Shown: positions 1 to 9,042 of the stretch, piece by piece | Numbering within the stretch: position 1 is the stretch's first letter | How the letters are laid out: each line of letters opens with the position of its first letter | DNA from: Halorussus salilacus | GTDB lineage: Archaea > Halobacteriota > Halobacteria > Halobacteriales > Haladaptataceae | Reading direction: 5' to 3' | NCBI RefSeq assembly: GCF_024138125.1 | Contig: NZ_CP099993.1 | Location: 620,001 to 684,000, forward strand | DNA: 64,000 nucleotides | Notes under the pieces: generated by a model | What the model was told of the DNA's origin: nothing | Database searches by the model: none | What the model saw: the letters and a program-made list of their open reading frames with translations, nothing else | Program-made: the position numbers and the translations under genes

Positions 1-434
1 CGCATCAGCTTGCCGACCTTCTCGGGGGTCGCGCGCTCTATCTGCGAGCGAATCACGTCGGTGTTCGAGATGATACCCACGAGGTTGCCCGCGTCGTCGA
101 CCACGGGGAGCTTCTGGATGCCCGACCGGAGGATGACCCGGGCGGCGTCGTCGACCTTCATATCGGGGTGGGCGACGATGAGCTCCTGACTCATCACCTT
201 GAAGATGGGCTCGTTGGGGTCGGCCAACAGCATGTCCCGGGCCGTGACGAACCCCTCGACGCGCCGCCCGTCGCAGACGGGAAAGCCGTTGTGCTCGTCG
301 CTCTCGGCGATGCGACGCGACACCGCTTCGACGGTGTCGTCGGGCGACACCGTCGCCACGTCGCGGGTCATGTAGTCTTTGACCTTCGCGTTCCCGCTGG
401 CGGTTCCGCCGTCGGACACTGCCGCCACGTCCAT
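1..434 (-). CDS. CBS-domain protein (C-terminus outside window)
   Basis: The minus-strand frame starts at the ATG at 434 and runs off the left edge, so only about 144 N-terminal residues are visible. Two CBS repeats can be read. The first starts near residue 20 (YMTRDVATVSPDDTVEAVSR) and the second near residue 85 (VMSQELIVAHPDMKVDDAAR); both contain the usual 'G-hydrophobic-PV' strand (NGFPVCDG, IQKLPVVDD). CBS pairs bind adenine nucleotides and usually regulate an attached domain. The last visible residues (ATPEKVGKLMR) suggest the protein continues past the CBS pair. Haloarchaeal homologues often carry a ParB-like nuclease domain there, but that part is not in the window. Confidence 0.8.
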   Translation of the reverse strand, partial: MDVAAVSDGGTASGNAKVKDYMTRDVATVSPDDTVEAVSRRIAESDEHNGFPVCDGRRVEGFVTARDMLLADPNEPIFKVMSQELIVAHPDMKVDDAARVILRSGIQKLPVVDDAGNLVGIISNTDVIRSQIERATPEKVGKLM

Positions 435-545
435 GCACGCACGGACGGACCCCGTCCCCAAAAGGCTTCGCGGTCGGGCCCGGATTCGTCGGTCGGGGTC
501 AGACTCGTCGAGCGCGAGGCGTCCCGCGCCGACCGGCGGCGGCCG

Positions 546-2030
546 TCAGTCCTCCGGTTCGGCCACCGGCGGGTCGAAGGAGGTCTCGCCGCCGGGCGCG
601 TACTCACTGTCGGCGCTGGGAGCAGACTGGATCGTCTCGAAGAAGCGGTCGGTGACGACGTCGCTGACCACGTCGGCGAGCGACGACTCCTCCTCGGCTT
701 CGACCTCGCCGAGCAGGCCCAGCGAGATTTGCGCGCCCGCCATGTCGGCGTGGCCGCCCGCGCTCCCGATCTGGCCGAACGCCGCCCGAAGGGTCTCGCC
801 GAGGTCGACGTCGGTGCCCCGCGCCCGCGCGGAGACGTACACCGTGCCGTCCCTGAAGCCGTAGACCAGCGTGGTCGTGACCCGGTCCATGTTGAGCAGC
901 TGGTCGGCCGCCTGCGCCAGCGCGTCGCGGTCCGACAGCGACCCCACGCACGAGGCCAGCACGGTGCCCTCGATGCGGCGGTTGCGGATGGCCCGGGCGA
1001 TGGTCTCGAAGGTGTCGGCGCTGACCGACGGGCTCTCGACTCGCTCCAGCATCGACACGTCGGCGCGGGGCAGGAGGTAGGAGGCCGCCTCGAAGTCGGC
1101 GGTCGAGACCTCCCGCGAGAAGTCCTTGGTGTCGACCCGGATGCCGTACAGCAGGCCGGTCGCCACGTCCTCGGTGAGGTCGATACCGAGGCGCTGGAGG
1201 TGCTCGGTCAGCAGGGTCGAGGTCGCGCCCACGTCGCTGCGGAGGTCGACGAACGTCGCCTCGACCGGTTCCTTGGGCGGGTGGTGGTCGACGACCACGT
1301 CGACAGGGGTGTCGGGGGGCAACTGGTCGTTGACGCCCGGCCGGGAGTGGTCGACGAGCGCGATGCCCGCGAACTCCGAGAGGTCTGCGCCCGCCTCGAA
1401 GTTCCGCAGGTCGATGTCGAGGAGGTTGACGAACGCCCGGTTCTCCTGGTGGGAGATGTCGCCGAAGTAGCAGGCCTCGGCCTCGACCCCGACCGCCTCG
1501 GCGACCCGCGAGAGCGCCACCGCGCTCGCGATGGCGTCGGGGTCGGGGTTGTCGTGCATGAACACCCCCAGCTTGCCGTCGATCCGCCGGAGGGTCCGGC
1601 GGAGGTTCGCGGTCCGGAACGCCGCCTCGCCGGTCGAGACCGACAGGGCCTTCTCGGCGAGCGCCCGCTTGGGGTCGACCACCTTCGACGCGAGTCGGGC
1701 CATCGCGTGCCTGTCCTCGTCGCTGGGGTCGTCGCCGACGAACGCGAGGATGTAGGCGTTCGGAAACAGGTCGGCCGCGAGTTCGGTCGCCCGGCGGTTG
1801 GCCGACGACTCGCCGCCCGCCACGACCACGACCTCCGGGTCGTCGGCCGCCTCGCCGACCACCTCGGGGTCGGTCGGGTCGGCCCGGCGCGCCGAGACCC
1901 CCTCGTCGCGCAGCGCGTCGACCCGATTCTCGCTCTCGTCGACTACCAGCAGGCTCCCGGGCGCGTCGGCTATCGCCTCGATGAGCGCCTGTCCGTCGGT
2001 GCCACACCCCAGCACCAGCCGGGAGACCAT
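546..2030 (-). CDS. DHH-family phosphoesterase with N-terminal RCK/TrkA-N-like domain
   Basis: This 494-residue protein has an N-terminal Rossmann-like RCK fold (residues 1 to about 120, VLGCGTDGQALIEAI) joined to a DHH/DHHA1 phosphoesterase. Metal-binding motifs are visible at about 157-165 (MHDNPDPDA), 227-229 (DHS) and 247-250 (VDHH), and a glycine-rich GSAGGHADMAGA motif near residue 425 is typical of DHHA1. Members of this family cleave cyclic dinucleotides or short oligonucleotides. The RCK part suggests ligand control by a nucleotide or cofactor, which is inference. The C-terminal tail is acidic. A TATA-like CTTTAGG lies about 30 bases upstream of the ATG, which fits a nearly leaderless transcript. 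Confidence 0.88.
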   Translation of the reverse strand: MVSRLVLGCGTDGQALIEAIADAPGSLLVVDESENRVDALRDEGVSARRADPTDPEVVGEAADDPEVVVVAGGESSANRRATELAADLFPNAYILAFVGDDPSDEDRHAMARLASKVVDPKRALAEKALSVSTGEAAFRTANLRRTLRRIDGKLGVFMHDNPDPDAIASAVALSRVAEAVGVEAEACYFGDISHQENRAFVNLLDIDLRNFEAGADLSEFAGIALVDHSRPGVNDQLPPDTPVDVVVDHHPPKEPVEATFVDLRSDVGATSTLLTEHLQRLGIDLTEDVATGLLYGIRVDTKDFSREVSTADFEAASYLLPRADVSMLERVESPSVSADTFETIARAIRNRRIEGTVLASCVGSLSDRDALAQAADQLLNMDRVTTTLVYGFRDGTVYVSARARGTDVDLGETLRAAFGQIGSAGGHADMAGAQISLGLLGEVEAEEESSLADVVSDVVTDRFFETIQSAPSADSEYAPGGETSFDPPVAEPED

Positions 2031-2496
2031 TCTAGCCCGCGGTTTCGCTTGCTCGGCCTAAAGTCTACCGTCTACGATACGACCCGAGAATCCGGCGGGA
2101 AAAATCCGTCTTCGGGCGTCACTTCTCTGCTCGACCGTCCTTCCGAGACCAGAGAAACGGGCGCAGGGATGTCGAAGCTAGCGACTCCCTCCCGGTGAGA
2201 GGACCGCACCGCGACCGCGCGCACCACGAAGACCGTGTCGTCTCGCCATTCCGTCCCTCGGTCACGGCGCGCGCTGGCGCGGCCCTGTGCCGCGCCATCG
2301 GTCGCGCGAGGGATGAGTGAGCGACTGGAAGGAGCGAGCGAATCGGCTGGGGAGGCGTGTGGTTGCGGTCTCATAGGTATCGGGAGTAGCTAGCGTCACG
2401 TCGAGCAATCCCGTCGAATCACGTCGAGCAATTCTCCCGACTCGACCGTTCCAAAAAATCCGCGGAAACCGAGGTCTGCGAACCGGTTCGGCGAGC
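2031..2496. other. Intergenic region, no convincing gene
   Basis: This 466-base gap separates the DHH gene from nuoN. Short open frames cross it, but they are rich in Arg, Ser and Pro and lack the acidic composition and codon bias of the neighbours. The segment at about 2,290-2,370 is GC-rich and low in complexity. At 2396-2430 the 14-base word TCACGTCGAGCAAT is present twice, 21 bases apart. The right end holds the likely nuo terminator. Confidence 0.5.
2447..2462 (-). terminator. Possible T-tract terminator of the nuo operon
   Basis: On the minus strand, about 40 bases after the nuoN stop, the sequence reads CCGCGGATTTTTTGG, with six consecutive T residues at 2458-2453. T-rich tracts without a strict hairpin are the usual archaeal termination signal. 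No experimental support is available here. Confidence 0.4.
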
Positions 2497-3978
2497 CTAC
2501 GCCACGAGCGCCCCGGCGGCGCTCTGGGCGAACTCCCAGACCGGGGCGAACCCGGGCAGGAGCAGGACGGTGGCGACTGCGGCCGCCACGATGGCGGCGT
2601 AGAGGCCGACCGGCTTGGACTCGATGTCGAACTCCCGGGTCGGCTCCTCGATCCACATCGCCTTGACGACCCGCGAGTAGTAGTACAGCGACAGCGCGCT
2701 GTTGATGGCACCGACCGCCGCGAGCCACCAGAAGCCCGCGCCGACCGCGCCCGCGAACAGGAAGTACTTGCTCAGGAAGCCGCCGAACGGCGGGAGCCCA
2801 GCGAGGCTGAACATGAACACGGTCATCGCGACGCACGCGAACGGGGCCTGCTTGGCGAGGCCGTTGTAGTCCTCGAACGTGCGGCCGACCGACCAGTACT
2901 CCGCCAGCGCGATGAACAGGAACGCGCCGGTGTTCATGAAGCCGTAGACCAGCAGGTGGGTCATGCTCGCGCCCAGCACGAACTGGTCGTTGCCGCCCGA
3001 CAGCGCCGCCAGCCCGATGAGGGCGTAGCCAGCGTGGCCGACCGACGAGTACGCGAGCATCCGCTTGACCGTGTCCTGCGTGGCGGCGGCGAAGTTACCG
3101 AGCGTCATCGTGACGACGGCGAGAATCTGGACCGCGAGCACCCAGTCGATGCTCGCGAGGTACGCATCCACGGGGAACGCCACGGTGAACACCCGGAACG
3201 CCACGGCGAACCCGGCGGCCTTGGAGGCCGACGAGAGGAACGCCGAGATGGGCGCGGGCGCGCCCTCGTAGGCCTCGGGGGCCCAGAAGTGGAACGGGAC
3301 GCTCGCGGTCTTGAACGCGAACCCGCCCAGTATCATCAGGACGCCGATGCCCAGCACGCCCGTCAGACCCTCGGTTCCGGCCGCGCCAGCGACCTCGGGG
3401 AGCAACAGCGAGCCGCTGGCCCCGTAGACGAGGCTGATACCGTACGCGAGGATCGACGACGACAGCGCGCCGATGAGGAAGTACTTGAGTCCCGCCTCGA
3501 CGCTACCGCGGTTCTTCTTGAGTATCGCGACCAGCGCGTACGACGGCAGGCTGGAGAGTTCGAGGCTGACGAACACCACCGCGAGGCTGTTCGCGGCGGG
3601 CATCAGCGTCATCCCGGTCGCCGCCAGCATCACCAGCGCGTAGTACTCGCCCTGATAGGAGTGGTCGCGCATGTAGTCGTAACTGGCGACCGAGACCAGC
3701 GCGGTCACGCTCGCGAACACGAACGCGAAGAACAGCGTCATCGTGTCCACCACGAGCGTGTCGGCGTAGAGGCTGATGGGCTCGTCGCCGGTCCCCGCGA
3801 GCAGGAACCACACCGCGAACCCGGCCGCGGCGAGCGACCCGAGGACCGAGACGCCCGCGAGCAACGCGCGGTTCTCCGAGTCGGGGTCGATGCTATCGAT
3901 CAGGAACAACACCAGTGCGGTGGCGACGAGCACCAGCGTCGGTGCCAGCGCCGCCCACGCGGGAAGTTGGTACGCCAT
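2497..3978 (-). CDS. nuoN: NADH dehydrogenase-like complex I subunit N
   Basis: A 493-residue antiporter-like proton-pumping subunit with about 14 membrane helices and the ND2/NuoN pattern. The core stretch FKTASVPFHFWAPEAYEGAP and the following helix with a buried lysine (SSASKAAGFAVAF) are both present. It is the last gene of the nuo operon. Its ATG follows the nuoM stop with no gap, so the two are translationally coupled. It sits in the cytoplasmic membrane at the inner part of the membrane arm. Confidence 0.96.
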   Translation of the reverse strand: MAYQLPAWAALAPTLVLVATALVLFLIDSIDPDSENRALLAGVSVLGSLAAAGFAVWFLLAGTGDEPISLYADTLVVDTMTLFFAFVFASVTALVSVASYDYMRDHSYQGEYYALVMLAATGMTLMPAANSLAVVFVSLELSSLPSYALVAILKKNRGSVEAGLKYFLIGALSSSILAYGISLVYGASGSLLLPEVAGAAGTEGLTGVLGIGVLMILGGFAFKTASVPFHFWAPEAYEGAPAPISAFLSSASKAAGFAVAFRVFTVAFPVDAYLASIDWVLAVQILAVVTMTLGNFAAATQDTVKRMLAYSSVGHAGYALIGLAALSGGNDQFVLGASMTHLLVYGFMNTGAFLFIALAEYWSVGRTFEDYNGLAKQAPFACVAMTVFMFSLAGLPPFGGFLSKYFLFAGAVGAGFWWLAAVGAINSALSLYYYSRVVKAMWIEEPTREFDIESKPVGLYAAIVAAAVATVLLLPGFAPVWEFAQSAAGALVA

Positions 3979-5508
3979 TCAGACACCACCTCCGGCTTCG
4001 GGAACCAGCGGATTCACGGCGTCCTGAATCATCTCGAAGAAGATGTTCGGGTCGACGCCCAGCAGGATGACCAGCAGGACGAGCACCACGAGGGGTGCCA
4101 CGTCGTGGAACGCCGCCGGGCCGACCTCGTAGTCGGTCTCGACCTCGAACTCGCCGAACAGCGTGCGCTGCATCGCGAGCAGCAGGTAGCCCGCGACGAT
4201 GACGATGCCGAACATCGCGGCCGCGGTGAACGCCACCGACCCCTCGAACGCGCCGAACGCGCCGAGGAAGATGAACAGCTCAGCGGCGAACCCGGCCATC
4301 AGCGGCAGGCCCATGTAGCCGAACGCGCCCGCGACGAACACCGCCACGGTGATGGGCATCTTGCTCGCCAGCCCGGACATGTCCGAGACCATCCGGGTGT
4401 GGGTCGTGTTGTAGATGACGCCGACAGCCATGAACATCAGCCCCGAGATGAGGCCGTGAGCGACCATCTGGAAGGTCGCGCCGCCCAGCCCGTAGACGGT
4501 GTAGGCGACGAGACCGAGGATGACGTACCCCATCGACGACACCGAGGAGTACGCCACGATTCGCTTCAAGTCGGTCTGGGCCAGCGCCAGCATCGCGCCG
4601 TAGATGACGCTCACCACCGCGAAGATGGCGATGAGCTGGGCGTTCTGCTGGGCCACGTCCGGTAGCATCGTGAAGTTGAACCGGAGCAGGGCGTAGGTGC
4701 CCATCTTCAGCAGGACTCCGGCCAGCATGATCGAGACCGGCGTCGGGGCCTCGACGTGGGCGTCCGGCAGCCACGTATGGAACGGGACGACCGGCACCTT
4801 GACCGCGAAGCCGACGAACATCGCGACGAACGCCGCGAGCTTCAGCGTCTCCGGGCCGACCGGACCGAGCGAACCGAGTTCGCCCGCGCGCAGCGCCTGC
4901 GCGACCGTCGGCATGTCGAAGGTGGTGACCGAGTCGCCGAGCCCGAACACGAGCGCGACGAACCCGATGAACAGCGCGAGGCTCGCGATGTTCGTGTAGA
5001 CGAACATCTTGATCGCCGCGTACTTGCGGCGCGGCCCGCCCCAGACGCCGATGAGGACGTACATCGGGACCAGCACCATCTCCCAGAAGACGAACCAGAC
5101 GAAGAAGTCCAGCGCCGTGAAGACGCCGATGAGGCTCGCCTCCAGGAAGAGCATCAGGCCGTAGAACTGGCTCTGGCGCTCCTGAATCGGCGTCCACGAC
5201 GCCAGCAGGGCCAGCGACGTCAGCACCGTGGTGAGCGCGACCAGCGGCATGCCGATGCCGTCGAGGCCGACGTGCCAGTTGAGGCTGTAGGGTCCGGCCA
5301 CGACCCACTCGGTGTTCGTCTCGAACGCCAGCGTGCTACCCGACAGCAGGGCGTTTCCGCTGGCCTCGTACGTGCTGTACATCCAGAGGCTCCCGACCAG
5401 CGGGAGCAGGCTGAGCGCGAACGCGAGCTTCCCCGCCACCTTGTTCGGCGCGAGGAAGACCGCGGCCGCGCTCGCCAACGTTACCGCGATGAGTGCTTCG
5501 ATCCACAT
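3979..5508 (-). CDS. nuoM: NADH dehydrogenase-like complex I subunit M
   Basis: A 509-residue antiporter-like subunit. Motifs include FWEMVLVPMYVLIGVWGG, with the essential glutamate in transmembrane helix 5, then VPVVPFHTWLPDAHVEAPTP and a helix with the conserved lysine (LAGVLLKMGTYALLR). It forms part of the proton-pumping membrane arm. It lies between nuoL and nuoN, and adjacent genes touch with no spacer. Confidence 0.97.
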   Translation of the reverse strand: MWIEALIAVTLASAAAVFLAPNKVAGKLAFALSLLPLVGSLWMYSTYEASGNALLSGSTLAFETNTEWVVAGPYSLNWHVGLDGIGMPLVALTTVLTSLALLASWTPIQERQSQFYGLMLFLEASLIGVFTALDFFVWFVFWEMVLVPMYVLIGVWGGPRRKYAAIKMFVYTNIASLALFIGFVALVFGLGDSVTTFDMPTVAQALRAGELGSLGPVGPETLKLAAFVAMFVGFAVKVPVVPFHTWLPDAHVEAPTPVSIMLAGVLLKMGTYALLRFNFTMLPDVAQQNAQLIAIFAVVSVIYGAMLALAQTDLKRIVAYSSVSSMGYVILGLVAYTVYGLGGATFQMVAHGLISGLMFMAVGVIYNTTHTRMVSDMSGLASKMPITVAVFVAGAFGYMGLPLMAGFAAELFIFLGAFGAFEGSVAFTAAAMFGIVIVAGYLLLAMQRTLFGEFEVETDYEVGPAAFHDVAPLVVLVLLVILLGVDPNIFFEMIQDAVNPLVPEAGGGV

Positions 5509-7548
5509 CTAGAACCAACCTCCCATGAGACCGAGGACGACGAGAAGGACGACGAGGCCCGTCGTCAGCAGGAAGGCGTAGTTGGTCACCACGCCCGACT
5601 GGACGCGCTTGATGCGGTCGCCACCGAACAGGCTCACGCTCGACACGCCGTTGACCACGCCGTCGATGACGCCCTGATCGAACTTGTCGGCGACGCGCGC
5701 GAGCGGGAGGGTGAGACCCGTCGCGAGCCAGACCTGGAACTCGTCCTGGTAGTAGTTGTTGAACAGCACCGTCTTGGCGCTGCCGAGCTTGTCGGTGTGC
5801 TCGACGGGGCTCGGAACGGCGTAGAGCTTCCACGCGAGTCCGGCACCCGCCAGCGCGAGCCCGAGCGAGACGCCCGCGCTCAGCAGTACCGTCGTCACCT
5901 CGCCGCCCACGTACGCCGACGAGTAGGGGATGAGGTCGGCGTAGTGGTGGGCGGTCAGCGCCTCGGGCCCGGCGTCGAGCCACTGGTGGAGGAAGTCGAT
6001 TCCCTCCACGCCGAGGACCTTCTGGACCGGCACCATGTTGACCAGTCCGGCCACCGCGGCCAGAACGCCCAGCACCGCGAGCGGGACCTTGACGTTCCAG
6101 CCCACGCCGTGGGGGTTCCGGGCGGTGTCGGTCCGGGGCTCGCCGTGGAAGGTCAGCGCGACCATCCGGAAGGTGTAGAACCCGGTGAAGAACACCGCGA
6201 GCAGACCCATCGCGTACGCCCCGAGCAACAGCGGGCTGTCGAGGCCGTGGATGAGCGCCTCGTAGAGCACCTCGTCCTTCGACCAGAAGCCCGAGAACGG
6301 GAGGATGCCCGCGAGCGCGAGCGACCCCGAGAGGAACGCGTAGTAGGTCACGGGCATCCGCTCTTTCAGGCCGCCCATGTCCCACATGTTCTCGTTGTGG
6401 TGCATCGCGATGATGACCGACCCGGCACCGAGGAACAGAAGCGCCTTGAAGAACGCGTGGGTCATCAGGTGGAAGGTCGCCGCGACGTAGCCGCCAGCGC
6501 CCAGCGCGAGCATCATGTACCCGTACTGGGAGATGGTCGAGTACGCCAGCACCTGCTTGATCTCCTTCTTGACGACGCCCATCGTGGCGGCGAACAGCGC
6601 GGTGAAGCCGCCGACGAACGCGATGAGCGCAAGCACCTGCGGGAGCAGGGCGTAGAACCCGTACATCCGCGCGACGAGGTAGACGCCCGCCGCGACCATC
6701 GTCGCGGCGTGGATGAGCGCCGAGACCGGGGTCGGGCCCTCCATCGCGTCCGGGAGCCAGGTGTGCAGCGGGAACTGGGCCGACTTGCCGACGACGCCGC
6801 CGAGCACCAGCAGTCCCAGCACCGAGAACCACGCCTCCGGGCCGAGCCCGAGGAACGTGGTGGCGCTCGCGTCGCCCGCGAGCGCCTGCTCGGCGAGGTG
6901 GGGGAACGACTCGCTCCCGGCGAACGCCGTGGTGCCGAAGGTGGCGAACACGCCGACCACGCCGATGAGGAAGAAGTAGTCACCGAACCGGGTGACCAGG
7001 AACGCCTTCTTCGCGGCGCTCGGCGGGCCGTCCTCGCGGAACCAGAAGCCGATGAGCAGGAACGAACACAGGCCCACCAGCTCGAAGAACATGAACGCCA
7101 TCAGCAGGTTGTCGGCGAACACGAACGAGAGCATGCTCGCGGTGAACAGCCCGAGACCGGCGTAGTACCGGGGCAGGCCGGTCTCGCCCTCGTCGTTCAT
7201 GTAGCCGAGGCTGAAAACGTGGACGAGCAGGGCGATGAGCGAGACGATGACGAGCATCATCGTCGACAGCGGGTCGAGCAGGATACCGAAGTGGAGGTCG
7301 AACGCCGCCTCGCCGACCCCGGCGACCCACGTTATCGAGTCGTGGTACATCCCGTCGGACGCGCCCGAGACGGCCACGAACGCCCACACCGAGAGGACGA
7401 GCGACCCGGCGGTCGCGAGGATGCCGGGAATCGCGCCGCCCTTCGGGAGCAGTCGCGGGGCGAACGCGCCCACGAGCAGTGCGATCAGGAACGATACGAA
7501 CGGCAACGCCGCGATGGCCGGTGCCAGTTCGAAGGGGAGTGCTGCCAT
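5509..7548 (-). CDS. nuoL: NADH dehydrogenase-like complex I subunit L
   Basis: A 679-residue distal proton-pumping subunit. Diagnostic stretches are MFFELVGLCSFLLIGFWF (helix-5 glutamate), AQFPLHTWLPDAMEGPTPVS, and LIHAATMVAAGVYLVAR with its conserved histidine region. The C-terminus extends past the antiporter core and ends in a transmembrane helix, as expected for the long lateral helix of NuoL. The stop abuts the nuoM start; nuoK lies four bases upstream. Confidence 0.97.
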   Translation of the reverse strand: MAALPFELAPAIAALPFVSFLIALLVGAFAPRLLPKGGAIPGILATAGSLVLSVWAFVAVSGASDGMYHDSITWVAGVGEAAFDLHFGILLDPLSTMMLVIVSLIALLVHVFSLGYMNDEGETGLPRYYAGLGLFTASMLSFVFADNLLMAFMFFELVGLCSFLLIGFWFREDGPPSAAKKAFLVTRFGDYFFLIGVVGVFATFGTTAFAGSESFPHLAEQALAGDASATTFLGLGPEAWFSVLGLLVLGGVVGKSAQFPLHTWLPDAMEGPTPVSALIHAATMVAAGVYLVARMYGFYALLPQVLALIAFVGGFTALFAATMGVVKKEIKQVLAYSTISQYGYMMLALGAGGYVAATFHLMTHAFFKALLFLGAGSVIIAMHHNENMWDMGGLKERMPVTYYAFLSGSLALAGILPFSGFWSKDEVLYEALIHGLDSPLLLGAYAMGLLAVFFTGFYTFRMVALTFHGEPRTDTARNPHGVGWNVKVPLAVLGVLAAVAGLVNMVPVQKVLGVEGIDFLHQWLDAGPEALTAHHYADLIPYSSAYVGGEVTTVLLSAGVSLGLALAGAGLAWKLYAVPSPVEHTDKLGSAKTVLFNNYYQDEFQVWLATGLTLPLARVADKFDQGVIDGVVNGVSSVSLFGGDRIKRVQSGVVTNYAFLLTTGLVVLLVVLGLMGGWF

Positions 7549-7552
7549 CGTT

Positions 7553-7855
7553 TTACCACCTCATGGTTGTCGCTTTCGTCACGTCCACGTCTGCGAAGTT
7601 GCGATACAGCACGAGGATGATGCCGATCCCGATGGCCACCTCCGCGGCCGCCAGCGCGAGCGTGAACAGGCTGAACGTCTGTCCAGTCAGGTTGCCGTGG
7701 AACCGCGAGAACGCGACGAGATTGATGTTCGCGGCGTTGAGCAACAGCTCGACGCTCATCAGGAACAACAGCGCGTTCTTCCGCGTCAGGATGCCGAACA
7801 CGCCGATGCAGAACACGGCGGCCGACAGCAGGAGGTAGTACTCGATGGGTACCAT
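7553..7855 (-). CDS. nuoK: NADH dehydrogenase-like complex I subunit K
   Basis: A 100-residue protein with three membrane helices, the normal size for NuoK. The second helix carries the conserved glutamate (LFLMSVELLLNAANINLVAF) and the third another (LALAAAEVAIGIGIILVLYR); both belong to the membrane proton path. Its start overlaps the end of the upstream nuoJ2 by one base. Confidence 0.96.
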   Translation of the reverse strand: MVPIEYYLLLSAAVFCIGVFGILTRKNALLFLMSVELLLNAANINLVAFSRFHGNLTGQTFSLFTLALAAAEVAIGIGIILVLYRNFADVDVTKATTMRW

Positions 7856-8256
7856 CAGTCGTTCACCTCCTCGGCGTCGCGGTCGGTTCCGGCGGGCGTG
7901 CCCCCGTCGGTCGCGACTCGCTCCTCGGTCGCGTCTTCGTCGGCCGCGTCCGAGCGCAGCGCCGTCGTGATGACGCCGTCCTCGTCGCGTCGTGCCAGCA
8001 ACACCGCGCCGTCGAGCGCGGCGTCGAGCACCACCGCGATGACGAGGAACGCGACGAGGAAGCCCTCGCTCGGGATGGCGTCGGGGTGCTGGATGTTGAA
8101 CATCGCGTAGCCGATGCTTGCCGTGACGCCCGCGTCGCCCGCGAACTCCGCCGCGGGGTCGCCGAACGACGCGCGGACGAACACGACCGCCAGCACTGCG
8201 AACAGCGCGACGGCGGCCAGTCCCGGCAGCAAGCTACCTCTGTCTCGGTTGGTCAT
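7855..8256 (-). CDS. nuoJ2: NADH dehydrogenase-like complex I subunit J, C-terminal half
   Basis: A 133-residue protein with two to three membrane helices and an acidic, probably cytoplasmic C-terminal tail of about 45 residues. Bacterial NuoJ is one protein with five helices; here it is divided between this gene and the 8253-8522 gene, an arrangement known in haloarchaea. The helix ending in FLVAFLVIAVVLDAALDGAVLL matches the last helix of NuoJ. The ATG overlaps the preceding stop by four bases (ATGA), so the two halves are probably made in equal amounts. Confidence 0.88.
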   Translation of the reverse strand: MTNRDRGSLLPGLAAVALFAVLAVVFVRASFGDPAAEFAGDAGVTASIGYAMFNIQHPDAIPSEGFLVAFLVIAVVLDAALDGAVLLARRDEDGVITTALRSDAADEDATEERVATDGGTPAGTDRDAEEVND

Positions 8257-8522
8257 GCTTCGGTCACCTCCTCTTCAGTCTGTGCCTGGCGCGTCAACAT
8301 CACCGCGAACGTGATGAGGATGAGAACCCCGCCGACGTAGACGAGGATCTGCATCGCTGCGAGGAACTCCGCCTGCAGCATCACGTAGTGGACGGCGACG
8401 GAGAGCAGCGCGACACCCAACAGCAACGCGGAGTGCCACACGTCCCGCACCAGGACGACGCCCAGACTGCTCGCTATCGTGACGAGAGCGAACAGGCCGA
8501 ACGCGAGCGTCTCGTATACCAT
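8253..8522 (-). CDS. nuoJ1: NADH dehydrogenase-like complex I subunit J, N-terminal half
   Basis: Three membrane helices, with the NuoJ signature in the third (EFLAAMQILVYVGGVLILITFAVML), where the pi-bulge helix of complex I lies. I chose the ATG at 8522 (MVYETLAFG), which gives 89 residues; an in-frame GTG at 8531 would add three. A roughly 58-base spacer to nuoI is the largest gap in the operon and could hold a processing or internal initiation site. Confidence 0.9.
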   Translation of the reverse strand: MVYETLAFGLFALVTIASSLGVVLVRDVWHSALLLGVALLSVAVHYVMLQAEFLAAMQILVYVGGVLILITFAVMLTRQAQTEEEVTEA

Positions 8523-8580
8523 TTCAGTCACCTTGGATTTCTCAGAATCGCCCTTTTAAGGTTTCGAGATGGGCGTCTCG

Positions 8581-9042
8581 TTATTGGTAGTCTACCTCGC
8601 CTTCTCCCTCGCCGATCCACGCACCCCGGTCGGGTTCGCGGGATTCGAGGGGGTCGATGTCCTTGTACCAGGGGACGTTCTTCAACTGCTCTTTGTTGTA
8701 CACCAGATCGTCCTTGGTGTCGCCCGTGAACTCGAAGTTCTGGGTGAGCAGGATGGCGTCCACCGGGCAGACCTCCTCGCACAGCCGACAGTAGACGCAC
8801 TGGCCGATGTGGAGGTTGTACTGCTCGCCGTTGCGCTGGTCGTCCTGAACGATCTGGATGGTGTCGTTCGGACAGACGTTCTCGCACTGGCGACACCAGA
8901 TGCAGCGCTCCTGGCTGAACTTGTGGACGCCGCGGAACCGCGGGCTCACTTCGGGTGCCACGTCGGGGTACTCGACCGTGAACGTGGACCCGTCCAGTGC
9001 GTGCTTCAGCGTGGTTGCCATTGACTTGAGGACTCCGATCAT
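8581..9042 (-). CDS. nuoI: Complex I subunit I, two [4Fe-4S] ferredoxin
   Basis: A 153-residue iron-sulfur protein with two classic clusters, C47-C50-C53-C57 (CIWCRQCENVCP) and C82-C85-C88-C92 (CVYCRLCEEVCP). These correspond to N6a and N6b and pass electrons to NuoB. The ATG at 9042 overlaps the nuoH stop (TAATG). A longer open frame continues upstream but only as antisense-like shadow across nuoH, so the short form is right. Confidence 0.96.
   Translation of the reverse strand: MIGVLKSMATTLKHALDGSTFTVEYPDVAPEVSPRFRGVHKFSQERCIWCRQCENVCPNDTIQIVQDDQRNGEQYNLHIGQCVYCRLCEEVCPVDAILLTQNFEFTGDTKDDLVYNKEQLKNVPWYKDIDPLESREPDRGAWIGEGEGEVDYQ

Noticed and set aside
168-2198. Very long open frame on the plus strand, antisense to the CBS and DHH genes
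   Set aside because: It mirrors the real minus-strand genes; in DNA with extreme third-position GC the complementary frame rarely meets a stop. The product is full of Arg, Val and Gly with no domain.
2072-2374. 100-residue minus-strand frame in the gap before nuoN
   Set aside because: Arg/Ser-rich, not acidic, no promoter at the right distance, low-complexity DNA.
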